Positions 12,616 to 23,746 of a stretch of 64,000 nucleotides of DNA are shown in pieces. The position numbers were made by a program, and so were the translations under genes. This DNA comes from Cacajao melanocephalus (Eukaryota; Chordata; Mammalia; Primates; Pitheciidae), in contig CAUYLG010075740.1 of the NCBI GenBank assembly GCA_963573385.1, positions 1 to 64,000 on the forward strand. Reading direction: 5' to 3'. Every line of letters begins with the position of its first letter. Position 1 is the first letter of the stretch. Under the pieces are notes generated by a model, which saw only the letters and a list, made by a program, of their open reading frames with translations, searched no databases and was not told where the DNA came from.

Positions 12616-13149
12616 TTTAGGAAAATGCTCTGGGACTCATGTGGGCTGACAATCCTGAAGCAATGCTCCTGAGGGCTGGTTCCTCTGGTAAGGGCACGAG
12701 AGGAAACAACCTTATACTAATGCTGCTGCTGCTGGGCAGTGATCACTACAGAAAAGGCCACAGCAGGCCCCGAGCTGCCGCAGGAGGCTGGTCTGCCTGC
12801 CATCAGCAGTTAGGAGGGCAGTGGCTGCCCCAGCACACTCCACAGGCCAGCCAAGCCAGCAAGGCGGAGTTACAGACAACTGCAGTGGAAAGATTTCTGA
12901 CTGTCTGCAAAGACTAGAGGGTGACCCTCCCAGAGGGTAGGGACAAGAACTCAATTACTCACCACCCTCTGCTTCTGTGACTTATTTCTGCATTCATTTC
13001 TGATATTTAATTGATTATAAACTAACCAGAAATCCCAAAGGGGCCCTCCATCTCTGCTGAGGTAGCTGTTTCTCTGGGGCTCAGTCAGAATCTGAGGATT
13101 TTGTGGCTAAAATGTATAGTGAATGACCTGGGTCTGGCCGGCTGTGTGA
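12616..13149. other. Unassigned DNA with a GC-richer patch
   Basis: Positions 12720-12880 are locally GC-rich with CTG and CAG words (three CTG in a row at about 12722). Overlapping open frames on both strands (12639-12917 plus, 12712-12954 minus) reflect base composition. No product was recognised. Confidence 0.4.
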
Positions 13150-13500
13150 CGCATAACAGCATACATTGGATGACTCACAGAAGTCAGGGATGGAAAAGAC
13201 CTATTAGGTCATTTTTTCCATCTTCCAGCTATTGCAGGTTTACTCTCTGCCAAGGTAGGATTATATTCAAATATTTAGTCCGGTCTAGTTTGAACTGATT
13301 CAAGTAATAGGGCTCCCACAACCTCCCCTGGGATCTTAATTCCACAGGATCATTGATTTCAATCTTCGGAAAATGTTCCTGATGTTCACTTTAAATTTTC
13401 CCTTGCTCAATTTCATCCCATTAATCCTACTTATTACCCCTCGGGCCACCCTAAATAATATCCCTTCTTCTTTCATGTTGACGTTCCTCCAACACTGGTA
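13150..13500 (-). mobile_element. L3: CR1/L3-type LINE 3' end fossil
   Basis: Read on the minus strand, the order of blocks fits the amniote CR1/L3 3' end: a GGATTAATGGGATGAAATTG block, GAACATCAGGAACATTTTCC, then AGGGGAGGTTGTGGGAGCCC. It is very diverged, as expected for this age. Confidence 0.55.
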
Positions 13501-14019
13501 GGGAGGAGACAGGGGAATACAAAAATGTCTTCTTGGCTGGGCTCAGAGTCTTTATAAAATAAAGAATAGAAATGTTCCAAATAATAGCTTAAAATGTTGG
13601 GGAGACTGTATGTGTCAGATGAGAAAGGGTTTTCCAGATTGCCCAAGAATAGTTCAGACAATCAATGGCAGGTGTTTCTGGGTTTAACTTTACATTCTAA
13701 ATATTCTGAGTCAGAGAGTAGCAAAGATGAAATGCCACATAATCCACCATATTGCCACCTAAGGTGGATAATGGACTATGTTCTCATAGCCTTTGGGGGA
13801 GATAATTCTATATAATCCTCTGATTATTTTTCCCTAGAGGGCAGGGATCACTTCAAATAGCACAAAACCACATTAGTTAAACTCACAGTGAGTAATGTCC
13901 CTTCTTGGGGCCCTGGGCAGACCAGACTTGAGAGCTGGCGAAGTCAGCCAATACCAGAGTGTGAGGCCCTGGGGTGGGAGCCAGAGTAGGATATCCTGAA
14001 TACTCCTCAAAGTAGTTTA
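13501..14019. other. Unassigned DNA
   Basis: Nothing recognised. Confidence 0.4.
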
Positions 14020-14150
14020 AGGGTTCTAGGGTGCTTACTAAAAATACAAATTGTTAGGGTTCATCTCAGACCAACTATGACTCAGGATCTGTGGCCAAAG
14101 CCTAGAAACCTGCATTCTTAACAAGCTTACTGACATTTTAAAAGCCTAGT
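14020..14150 (+). mobile_element. MER5A: MER5A-type hAT-Charlie fragment
   Basis: GGTGCTTACTAAAAATACAA, TGACTCAGGATCTGTGG and CCTGCATTCTTAACAAGC fit the MER5A body in order. The terminal repeats are not clear. Confidence 0.6.
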
Positions 14151-14551
14151 TCATAAGGGGACTCCAATCCAACATCATTTGCAAAAACCTTGGACTAAAC
14201 TGCACTAAGTAAACTGGAGTCCAAAAGGCAAGAATTTGCTGACAATGGAATAGATACAAGGAATATGGGATGAAGTAGGCTTAAGACTGAGAACAGAGCA
14301 GGAAAGGTAAGAAGCTATTGTTGGAAATAAAGGTGCAATGTCCAAAGCCAGCACTCATTAACTATCAGAAGCATGATGTGTGGACGTGGGGTAAGCCTGA
14401 AAAGATAAAATATTTGCTGGACCTTCATCTACTTGAACAAAATTGCCAACTTTTGAACTTACTGTTGCATGTTGTGCAAATTAATGTATGAGAGAAACTT
14501 GATTTTGGGGAGGAAGAGGAAAGAAAAAATACTATATTTCAAATTTGTAAA

Positions 14552-14553
<2 letters not shown>
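14151..14553. other. Unassigned DNA
   Basis: Nothing recognised. Confidence 0.4.

Positions 14554-14589
<36 letters not shown>
14554..14589 (+). repeat. (CA)n microsatellite
   Basis: About 18 uninterrupted CA units. Confidence 0.98.
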
Positions 14590-14590
<1 letters not shown>

Positions 14591-15486
14591 TTTCAAGGAT
14601 TCTCAAGCATGATTTTTGCCTTCAGCTATGGTAAACTCATTTGCAACACACTGACATTTCAGCCCAGAAGAACTAGCAAGGCCAGATAAAATAGAAAACA
14701 ACTTTGTTCACCTTAAAGTCATTGGTGAGCTGCAAAGGCAAGAAAAATTGGGGGAGTTAAGATCCTGAAGTCAAAGGAATCTCAGACCGATGAGTTGGTA
14801 TTCTTCAAGGTACATCCTCTAAGGAGCATTTGCTGATTCTCAGTATAGATCAAGAGGCTAACAATTCAGGCAAAGGGGTGCTGCTAAGACACAGAGAAGA
14901 TATCAGTCTCAAGCAACATTACAGGAACAGGAAAAAAAATATTAGAGCTTGGGATTACCAAGGAAACCAGGCATTGAGAGGCCAAAACCTAGTAAGAAGG
15001 GAGGCATAGAGAAAGATACTTTGTGGTTTTTTCCCCTCAAGACATTTGCTGAATCCTTATGCTACTCTGGGCTAGAAGCTTAGTAGCTAAACAGAAAAAG
15101 ATAATAAAAGCAGTGTTTTCTAGAACCATATAATGAAAATGAGGCAAAAATTGTACTTTTGGATTTACCAAGAAAGAGCAGCCTTAGAAAATATGCCAGG
15201 CTTTTAGTTGGGTCTCCTAGAAAACCATACTCTAGGAGCAGGGACAAATCACAAATAAATAGAGCTTTAGAAAAGTTACAACTGAGTCAGCTACAAGTCA
15301 GCTTACTCTCTGATTGGAATAAGGTGATTTACCATATTTAATTCACCCAGCACTTGATCAAAAGTTAACAGGCATATGGAAATAGTATAAGGAAAAAAAA
15401 AACAAAAATAAAAATGTACTCGTGTGACCCAATTTTTGGGGTTATCAAACATAGATAAGTCTGAGAATTTTATCTTAGAACTCAAA
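14590..15486. other. Unassigned DNA
   Basis: Nothing recognised. It becomes A-rich towards the L1 that follows. Confidence 0.4.
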
Positions 15487-15528
15487 TCTATTTATCTATC
15501 TATATGTATATTATATATATATATATAT
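15487..15528 (+). repeat. (TATC)n/(TA)n simple repeat
   Basis: A few TCTA units followed by TATATA alternation. Confidence 0.9.
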
Positions 15529-15534
15529 GAATCA

Positions 15535-17470
15535 AATGCAAACTCTAGCATCAAAAAATGTAATAATTAAAGCTAAGAATTCAACATATGGGTTTAAAAG
15601 CTTATTTGACTTAGTGGCAGAGAGGAGAACTAGAAGGCAGATCATTACAAAAGAAAATATCCACATAGAAGCAGAAAAACCAAAAAGATAGAAAATACAA
15701 AAAAAAGGAGCATAAGAAACACATGGGGCACAGTGAAGATGTCTAAAAATTTGAATCCCAGAAATAGAGGACAAAGAACACCTACGAAACCACATGAAAG
15801 GGGTAATGGTGATGCAATTTCCTAAACTAAGGAAACATATCAAGCCACAGAATCAGGAAGTACTATGAGAATCATGCAAGATAAAAAAAGTAAAACCATA
15901 TCTACATACAATATAATAAAGCTATTTATAAGGAATTAGAAAGAGTAAAACCTATTTTTAAAAACAGTGGGGTCAGGGGTGGGTTGTATATAACCAAGGA
16001 AGGAACAAAAAGACTGACAGATGACTACTCAACAGAAATACATAAATAATGGAAGTCAGATGACAATAGAATTAAATTCTTTACCTTGAGAAATTATTCT
16101 TCAAAAGTAAAGGTAAAACAAATGCATTTTCAGAAACACAATAATGGAGTTAGTTACCAGCAGACCCTCCTCTAAGAGAAATGAAAGGGGCATCTTAATG
16201 TAGAAGAAAGTAATCCCTGATAGATACATAGAAATGCAGGAAAAAATAAAGGATCAAAGGAAGGTTAAACTAGTGAGTACCACTAAATCAGTATCTATAC
16301 ACAATGATGATATATTGTGAATCTTGACATATACATAGAATCAAATGTATAAAAATTATAATGCAAAAGACAAGACAAAACCAATGACATTAAGGTGTTT
16401 CAAAAACATTTAATTTTCTGGACGTGGTAAAACTATAAGTCAAAGATGTGCTGTAATTCCTACAGCAACCACTAAAACAATAGTAAAATAAAATGTAGCT
16501 AGAAAGATAATAGAAAAGAATATTGAATATAAAAACATATAGTTGATCAAAAAAATGCAAGAAAAAGGAGAAAAGATCACAGTAAACAATAAGGCAAATA
16601 GCAAACAGATAAATATGAATATTAATGTAAATCCAAGTATATCAGTAATCAAATCAAAGTTTGGACTAAGTATACCTGAAGGCTGAAAATGTCAGACTTA
16701 ATTACGAAAGAAATACAATCCAACTATTTGTTGCTTACAAGAGACATACCTTAACTAGAAAGACAGAGAACGTTTGAAAGCACTAAGCCAAAGAAGGTAT
16801 ATTTGTGCAAAATCAAAGTAGACTTCAAGACATAAAACATTATTAGAAATAAAAGGCAGTATATTATGACAATAAAAGTGTCAGTAAACCTGAAAAATTA
16901 AATGATTCTAAATTTGTATGGACCTAGTAACCTAGCTAAACTAATACTACACTAGAGATGAAATAACAGACAAAGCTACAATCATAGTTTTAGACTTTAA
17001 TGTAACTCTACCAATAATAATATAACAAGAAGACTATACCAATTTTCAAAATGCATTCCAACAGAAATTATTGGTAGGTTAATCATACATTTTATCTATG
17101 CATCAAAACAATTACAGCCAGAAAACAGTGAAACATTTTTAAAGTGCTGAAAGAAAACAAACCTGTGAAGCCAAAATTCTATATCAAATGAAAAGATCCT
17201 TTATAATGAAGGTAAATTTAAAAGAAAAAGACATTCTCAAATTAAAGTTTTTTTAAATTATAAAGTCTTAGCTAAACAGATCAAGATAGAAAAAAGAACA
17301 CAAATCACTAATTTTAAAAATGAAGAAAATCCTATCATAGCAAAAGAATAAGAGAATATCATGAACTTTATGTCAACAAATTTGGCAACTTAGATAAAAT
17401 TTTTTATAAATATACATACAAACTTAATATATATTGAAACATACATACATCTGTGTGTGTGTGATATTGC
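15535..17470 (+). mobile_element. L1: Old L1 (L1M), rearranged: ORF1 to ORF2 endonuclease, then a second ORF1 end and RT start
   Basis: The first part runs collinearly along an old L1: ORF1 (15535-16200), the inter-ORF spacer with TCCTACAGCAACCACTAAAA, and the ORF2 endonuclease start (about 16700-17010, TTGTTGCTTACAAGAGACAT). At 17100-17250 the ORF1 end appears a second time (AAAGTGCTGAAAGAAAAC, TTTATAATGAAGGTAAAT). It then jumps to the ORF2 reverse-transcriptase start (17265-17400, CAGATCAAGATAGAAAAAAG). Stops are frequent, so no frame is intact. Either two L1 pieces lie end to end or one was duplicated and deleted. Confidence 0.8.
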
Positions 17471-17479
17471 AATATAATA

Positions 17480-18125
17480 AGTTATACATATTTAGTCTTC
17501 ATGCCTGATTCCTAGCACAGAGCTATAGAGGTGAGGAGTATCTTTTGTTATTCATAATAAGCCCTTTTCAATCATATCCAGGTTTATGCTAATTCGGTAA
17601 TTTTTAGAAGATAGGGACTGGTTCCTGGTATGAACCAAGAATGCGATTAGAGAATTAGAACAATTAGCCCCACCCATGACCTCCTGGGAGAGGAGAGACT
17701 AAAGATTAACTTAGTCTCCAACACCTAATGATTTAATCAATCATGTCTACATAGTAGAGCCTCCATAAAATCCCTTAACAATGAAGTTTGGGGAGCTTCT
17801 GGATCGATTTTCAAATTAAGGTTCCAGAAGGGAGTGCATGAGAAAGGACATGGAACTGCCACACCCCTCTCCCCACACCTTGACCTATACATCTGGCTGT
17901 TAATGAATTGTATCTTTTAAAATAAACCACTAATAGTAATTAAAGTGCCTTCCTGAGTTCAGGGGACAGGGACAGATAAGACTGAACCCTTATCTTGTGG
18001 GTTCTGTGCTAATTCCATATCATTAGTGTCAAAATTAATTTGTAGGACTCTGAGTTCGTGTCCACAGAGAACTAGAGAATTGCTTGTTGTGAAAACCCCA
18101 CACATTTGCTATCAGAAGTGTTGTA
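17480..18125 (+). mobile_element. ERVL-class LTR with primer-binding-site remnant, inserted in L1
   Basis: LTR-like blocks in order: CATGCCTGATTCCTAGCACA, AATTAGCCCCACCCATGACC, TCTTTTAAAATAAACCAC (polyadenylation region) and GAAAACCCCACACA at the end. Directly after comes TTTGCTATCAGAAGTG, which resembles the tRNA-Leu primer-binding site of ERVL elements. Only the LTR and a few internal bases remain. It lies between L1 sequences and so inserted after the L1. Family name not resolved. Confidence 0.7.
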
Positions 18126-18139
18126 GGTATAAAGAAACT

Positions 18140-18192
18140 TGTGTGTGTGTATATGTGTGTGTATGGTGTGTGTGTGCATGCACATGTGTGTG
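18140..18192 (+). repeat. TG-rich simple repeat
   Basis: Interrupted TG units, mostly alternating purine-pyrimidine. Confidence 0.9.
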
Positions 18193-18194
18193 AG

Positions 18195-20262
18195 CAAGCA
18201 TACTAACAGTGAGAAACTGGAAAATACAATTTAAAAGCAATATTATTTATAATAATGCCAAAAAACATGAACTACTAAAGCATAACTTTAACAAAAAGTA
18301 TGATAGATACCTTTACTGAAAACTACAGAACATTGCTAATAGAAATTAAAGACCTAAATAAATGGAGAAATATGCCATGCTCACAGAATGGAACACTAAA
18401 TATTGGAAAGTTATCAATTCTCCCCATATTTATAGATTTAATGCAATTCCATCAAAATTTTCATATTTGTTTTGTAGAAATTGACAAGCCAATACTAAAA
18501 CTTGTATGCAAAGAGCCAAAAATAGCCAAACCAATATTAAAAATGAAATTTGAAGTATTCACGCTACCTGATTTCAGAATTTACTGCAAGGTTATAGTAT
18601 GCAAGACACTGAGGTATTAACAAAGAATAAATATATATACCAAAGGCACAGCATGGAAAGTCCGGAAGTATTACTACACATATATGGTCAATTGATTTTC
18701 AGAAAAGATGCTCAGATAATTCAGTGAGGGGAGATGCTTAACCAACTAGATATTCATATGCAAAAATACTCTACACCACGCTAAAAAGTAAGTCAAAATG
18801 TGTCAGAGTCTTCACATAAAAGTTAACCTAATTAAACTAATAGAAAACATAGGATAAGATATTTGCAATCTTGGGATAATCAGAGACTTCTTAGGACACG
18901 AAAAAACACACCAACTGTAAAAGGAAATAATTGATTAAAACTACAGTGAGACACCATTACACAACCACTATGAGGGCTAAAATTTAAAAGACTGACACTA
19001 CCAACTTTGGGTGAAAATACGAAGCATCTGAAACTCTCCTACATTGCTGGTGGGAGCAGCATGTAAAATGGTACAAACACTTTGAAAACAGTATGGCAGT
19101 TTCTTATAAACACACATCTGTATGTGACACATAAATTCTACTTCAAGATATTTACCCAAGAGAAATAAAACATATGTCTACATGAATATGTACTTATATA
19201 TACAAGAGTTCATGTTACCTATTTATAATATTCAAAAAACTGGAAGCAAATTAAATGTCAAAAAAGCTAGTGGATACCCATATGTGATAGTATATTCATA
19301 CAATTTAATAATACCCAACAGTAAAAAGGAATGAATTATTGATACACACTACGACATGGATGAAGCTCCAAAACATTATGCTGTGAAAAAGAAGTCAGAT
19401 ATAAAAGAGTACACAGTATATGATTATGTTTATATGAAATCGAATCTAAAATTAGAGCCTAAATAGGATCAGTGGTTGTCTAGGGACAGGGACTGCCAGT
19501 GTTAACTGAGAAGAGACAATAGGAAGCTTCAAGGAAATAGAGATGCTTTATGTCTTGACTGGATTGGCAGTTACACCAGTGAATAAATGTCAAGACATAT
19601 CAGGCTACAGGTTAAGCATCCCTTATGTGAAATGCTTGGGACCAGACGCATATCCAATTTTGTTTTTTTCAGATTTTTGAATATTTCTATATACCTAATG
19701 AGACATCTTGGGGATGGGACCTAAGTCAAAACACAAGATTAGTTTATGTTTTTTATACACATAGCCTGAAAGTAATTTTTACAATATTTAAATAATTCCG
19801 TCCATGAAACAAAGTTTGTGTACACTGAAGCATCAGAAAGCAAAGGTGTTTCCATCTCAGCCACCCACGAGGACAATCTGTGGTTGTTTTGCATCACCAT
19901 TATTCCTGACTGACTTTACATGTTACTGAGAAGCAATCATTTTCTTATACTTGTTCAAACACAAGTATTTAACAGTAAAAAATAAATGGCATACCATTAA
20001 TACAGTGAAAAATGATGTGTTTGGAGTAACTAAGCAACACAGCAGCATCTCCAGAACACTAGTACAGGCTGAACATCCCTGATCCGAAGTCCAAAATGCC
20101 AGATGTGAGATTTCTACTTGTGGCATCACATCGGCATTCAGAAAGTTTTTATTTTGGAACAATTTGGATTTGGGATTTGGGAATTAGGGGTGCTCAGCCC
20201 ATATTCATTTAAAATGTTGAATTTTATTCTACATAAATTATGTCTGAATAGTTGATTAAAAA
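18195..20262 (+). mobile_element. L1: Old L1 (L1M) ORF2 3' half and 3' UTR, split by a Tigger element
   Basis: The ORF2 C-terminal half is recognisable: ACTGAAAACTACAGAACATT, ATTCTCCCCATATTTATAG, then CTACATTGCTGGTGGGAGCA. The 3' UTR follows to 19605 (GGATTGGCAGTTACACCAGT) and resumes at 20204-20262 (ATTTAAAATGTTGAATTTTA) after the Tigger. A 106-codon frame (18300-18620) is an ORF2 remnant. Stops and indels make it inactive. Confidence 0.85.
19608..20201 (+). mobile_element. Tigger-family DNA transposon (MER44/Tigger7 type)
   Basis: About 594 bp. The left end is CAGGTTAAGCATCCCTTATG and the right end is ATTAGGGGTGCTCAGCCCA, which are imperfect inverted repeats. TA lies on each side (19606-19607, 20202-20203), the Tc1/mariner target duplication. 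Blocks such as TGGGACCTAAGTCAAAACAC and GAAACAAAGTTTGTGTACAC fit Tigger7/MER44. A second left-end-like sequence sits inside at 20064. It interrupts an L1 3' UTR, so it is younger than that L1. Confidence 0.85.
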
Positions 20263-20272
20263 TTAAAAACTA

Positions 20273-20303
20273 TTGTGTGTGTGTGTGTATATATATATAT
20301 ATT
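20273..20303 (+). repeat. (TG)n(TA)n simple repeat
   Basis: TG units followed by TA units at the end of the L1 tail. Confidence 0.95.
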
Positions 20304-20394
20304 TCTAATTTAAGCTGGCCTTTCAAATCAGGTAGATTGCCTGCTTATTTTTTCCCCATTCTCTCCTAGCCTACTGATTGCTAAGATCTTATTA

Positions 20395-20512
20395 ACAATT
20401 CAGCAAATACTTAGCACTTAAATTCCAAGCACTATTTGAGGCATGGGATAAATTTAGTGAAAAAACACACACAAAACTACCTGCCTTGTGGAGCTTACCA
20501 TTAATTGCCAGA
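20395..20512 (-). mobile_element. L2: L2 3' end
   Basis: Antisense L2 tail: AATTCAGCAAATACTTAGCA, CCAAGCACTATTTGAGGCAT, and CTGCCTTGTGGAGCTTACCA in the usual order. Confidence 0.7.
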
Positions 20513-20657
20513 AAAGGAAAGTTTTCTGCAGATTATTTAGTCTTAGAAAATAGTAGTAGTACACCTTTCATTATAAGTTTATGACTTCATTTCTGTAGAT
20601 GTCCTCATGTAGAAATACTTTATGAAGTTCCTCTGTGTTAAAAATACAGATTTATCA

Positions 20658-20963
20658 GCCAGGTGCAGTGGCTCATGCCTGTAATCCCAGAACTTTGTGA
20701 GGCCAAGCCTGCCAGATCGCTCAAGTTCACGAGTTCAAGGCCAGCATGGGCAACATGGCAAAACATAGTCTCTACAAAAACATACAAAAATTACTCAGGT
20801 GTGGTGGCACCTGCCTGTAGTCCCAGCTACTCTGGAGGTTGAGCTGGGAGAATCACCTGAGCCTGAGAGTTCCAGGCTGCAGTAAGCTATGATCACGCCA
20901 CTGTACTCCAGCCTGGGTGACAGAGTGAGACCATGTCTCAAAAAATATATATGGATATATATA
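20658..20963 (+). mobile_element. Alu: Alu (AluJ-like), with target duplication
   Basis: A sense Alu from GCCAGGTGCAGTGGCTCA to an A/T-rich tail. GGCAACATGGCAAAAC and the overall divergence suggest the older AluJ group. It is flanked by AGATTTATCA at 20648-20657 and 20964-20973. Confidence 0.95.
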
Positions 20964-20983
20964 GATTTATCACAATTATATAC

Positions 20984-21414
20984 TGTGTTAGTTCATTTTG
21001 TGAAGCAAAAAAAAAAAAAGAAAGAAAGAAAAAATAGCCAAGACTGGGTAATTTATAAAGAAAAGAGATTTATTTGGCTCATGGTTCTGCAGGCTATATA
21101 AGCATGGCATCAGCACTGCTTCTGGTGAGGGTCTCAGGAAACTGACACTCAAGGCGGAAGGCAAAGACAGAGCCGGCATGTCATTTGGCGAGAAAGAAAG
21201 CAAAAGAGAGGAGGAGGTGCCAACCTCCTTTAAACAACCAGCTCTCACATGAACTAACAGAGTGAGAACTCACTCATTACCATGGGGAAGTTACCATGCC
21301 ATTCATGAGGGATCTGCCTCCATGACTCAAATACCTCCTACTAGGCCCTCTTCCAACATTGGGGATGACATTTCAACATGAGATTTGGAGGGGACAAACA
21401 TCTAAACTACATCA
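20984..21414 (-). mobile_element. MST: MaLR solo LTR, MST/THE1 type
   Basis: The antisense counterpart of the LTR at 5626: it starts TGTGTTAGTTCATTTTG and ends TTTGGAGGGGACAAACATCT...CATCA. It includes GGTAATTTATAAAGAAAAGA and CTCATTACCATGGGGAAG. An A/GAAA expansion (about 21007-21034) sits near its 3' end. The flanking 5-mers TATAC and AATAC differ by one base and may be the target duplication. Confidence 0.9.
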
Positions 21415-21473
21415 AATACCGTTTATAGACAATAATTATTGAGGCTCAAAATAAATTCTTAATTGCTTCAATT

Positions 21474-21586
21474 TTCTCAATATGACTGAGACAGACAGAT
21501 TTAAAGATTAAAGACACAAAAATGGAAGTGATGGATGGTGTGTCCTACTACCTTCCTATGTGATTCCATACAAACCATCCAGCTCC
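21474..21586 (+). repeat. Local direct repeat, copy A
   Basis: Shares a 32-base exact match (tgactgagacagacagattt and the next 12 bases) with copy B at 23231, and weaker similarity to the shared end CAGCTCC. I recognise no known repeat family in it. Confidence 0.85.
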
Positions 21587-22494
21587 CCACCCCCACCAAC
21601 TCCTAGGTACTCAAAGGGACTACATGTCCTTTAATAATTTGTTTGTATAGTTATAATAACTATAATAAATTGTGCTCTCTTCTGGACGTGCATTACAACA
21701 GGTGAGGAAGGTCCTTCTGACCCTTCTACTGGCTTCTGCATCCTTGAGGTGTCCACACTTCATACAGTACAGGTCTTCTTTGCTAACTGCAGTCAAAGCT
21801 CTATTGTTTCTGATGCTGAAGGGACCCTTGCTCAGTTCTCACTGGCACCCTTGTTCCCAATACCTGACTGCAGCTCTCATTTGCTTTTCAGCTTGAGTTG
21901 TCCACCCCACAGCCCTCTGCTAGGGTACCAGCTCTTGCTTCCCTGTGTCCTCTCTAGGGAACACATCCTCTCGTTAATATCCAGTCATCTTCTCTGCCCC
22001 TTGTGGGAAACTTCTGAATCCCTTTTATTCCTTGTCCAGGCTTTGGGGCACTTGCAGCTCTATGTTGAGACCAATCACCTAGGCATTTCTCTCAGAAATA
22101 TCAGCTCCCAGAGCCATGCCAGCTGTGAATGTCCCTTGGGGCATGCATCTTTTGAGGCTGAGCTGGGAGAAGACTCCCATAAAACAGAGGGTTTCTACCT
22201 CTCAGAGCCCTTCTAATCCAGTGTTAGATCACAAGATGAGATAAAAAATAAGGATGAGAATGCTTACTGGAAATGCTTACAGGAAATGTACGAAAAGGAA
22301 AAAAGTATATGAAGAAGTGGTGTTGGATTTTTGTCCCTTCCTCCCCATGCCCTCACCATTACACACACACTCAAAGATACAGAGAAGAGCTGAATATCTG
22401 AACGTTAATGCAGCATACGGAACAGAACAAAGGAACCCATTCTATAACACCATTGAATAATACAGATTTTTCAGATGCAATATTTGTTTTCAGG
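21587..22494. other. Unassigned DNA with a 155-codon open frame
   Basis: A plus-strand frame at 21749-22216 encodes 155 codons rich in Ser, Leu and Pro, without a recognisable domain. The stretch is CT-rich, which favours open frames by chance. No gene called. Confidence 0.4.
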
Positions 22495-22690
22495 TAGTAT
22501 GATGTTCCAAGAATTATACAGGGTGGTTTCCCATACATCATCTCTTAGCAATCCATTAAGGTTGGAATGACCTTCCCCATAGTAAAGACGAGGACACCGA
22601 GAGGCACAAAAATCAAAAGACTTGCCCAGAGCTACCAAATTTAGCAAATGATAAAACCTGGCCTGAAAGTCTATCCCTCTTTCTGACTGT
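22495..22690 (-). mobile_element. MIR: MIR
   Basis: Antisense MIR: CATACATCATCTCTTAGCAA, GACGAGGACACCGAGAGGCA, AAAAGACTTGCCCAGAGC in order. Confidence 0.8.
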
Positions 22691-23230
22691 TGGGGATAAT
22701 TGCCTCAACCTTGTCTTTCATCATACTGCAAGATAAGACATTTGTGATCTTAAAGATATTTTATGATTCACAGTGCATTATTTTTTAGCCTCTGCTTACA
22801 GAATACCAAAACAATGTGTGTATTTGCTGCAGGGAAAGGAGGAAACTTAGCAAAATGAGGAGGCATATGTGGGAACCTTATTTATCACATAAATGGAGCT
22901 ATCCATTGCTTATGGACCCCTCAAGACTCAACCTCTTCTGTCATCCAACTTCCTGGCTCAAAATACTACCCCCTGATAGGCAGCAGTTAGAAACCCTCCT
23001 CAAATAGTCACTCGGGCCCAAGAGGGCTTCACTCAGTGATGGTAGTGAGGAAAAGTACCCAACATATCCAAGCAAGAGGTGTGAAAGTGAAACACCCCTC
23101 AGCTTTCAGCCCTGACTTCTGCAATGAAGGTGGGGACTGGTAGGTGCTTGGTTTGACTTCCAAGGTCCCCGGAGAAATTGGCACCTGTGTGCATGAACCC
23201 CCATCTACCAGATGTTCTTTTCAGCCTAGG
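22691..23230. other. Unassigned DNA
   Basis: Nothing recognised. Confidence 0.4.
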
Positions 23231-23342
23231 TTCTCAGTCTGACTGAGACAGACAGATTTAAAGATTAAAGATGCAAAATGGAAGTAACTGACCTTGGATT
23301 GTACCACCTTTCTGCGTGATCCTGTATAAACCACACAGCTCC
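23231..23342 (+). repeat. Local direct repeat, copy B
   Basis: Second copy of the unit at 21474, about 1.76 kb downstream in the same orientation. An MLT1 LTR begins three bases after its end. Confidence 0.85.
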
Positions 23343-23345
23343 AGT

Positions 23346-23746
23346 TGCTATAGTCTGAATGTTTGTGTCCCTCCCAAATTCATATATTAAAGCCTAGTCC
23401 CCAGTGTAAGGGGCATTAGGAGGTGAGTCTTTGAGTGGTGATTAGATCATATGTGTGAGTCCTTCATGAATGGGATTAGTGCCCTTAAAAGCAGATACAT
23501 ATGAGGGATATTCTCTTTCTCTTTCTCTCTCTCTCTTTCTGTCTGTCTCTCTGCTCTCTGTTGGGTGAGGATACAAGAAAGATTGTTATCTGCAAACCAG
23601 AAAGTAAGCCCTCACCAGATGATGGATCAGCCAGCATCTTAATCTTGGACTTTCCAGCCTCCAGAACTGTGATAAATAAATATTTGTTTTATAAGCCACC
23701 TAGTCTATGGTGTATTGGTTACTAGCAGCCCAAACTGACTAAGACA
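23346..23746 (+). mobile_element. MLT1: MLT1 (MaLR) solo LTR
   Basis: Starts TGCTATAGTCTGAATGTTTG and ends CAAACTGACTAAGACA. It contains GATTAGATCATATGTGTGAG, a CT-rich stretch (23511-23560), TTGGACTTTCCAGCCTCCAG and the AATAAATA polyadenylation region. Confidence 0.92.

Noticed and set aside
12709..12910. Possible small CpG island or exon
   Set aside because: GC content is raised but CpGs are few, and no coding similarity is visible.
14554..14589. CRISPR-like array
   Set aside because: Plain CA microsatellite. All tandem arrays in the window lack unique spacers, and the organism is a primate.
5626..21414. The two MST-type LTRs as the ends of one provirus
   Set aside because: They are in opposite orientation and 15 kb apart with no internal retroviral sequence, so they are two separate solo LTRs.
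21749..22216. 155-codon plus-strand frame as a candidate gene
   Set aside because: CT-rich DNA with low stop density, no domain, no exon signals and no codon pattern that I can judge. Conservation data would be needed.
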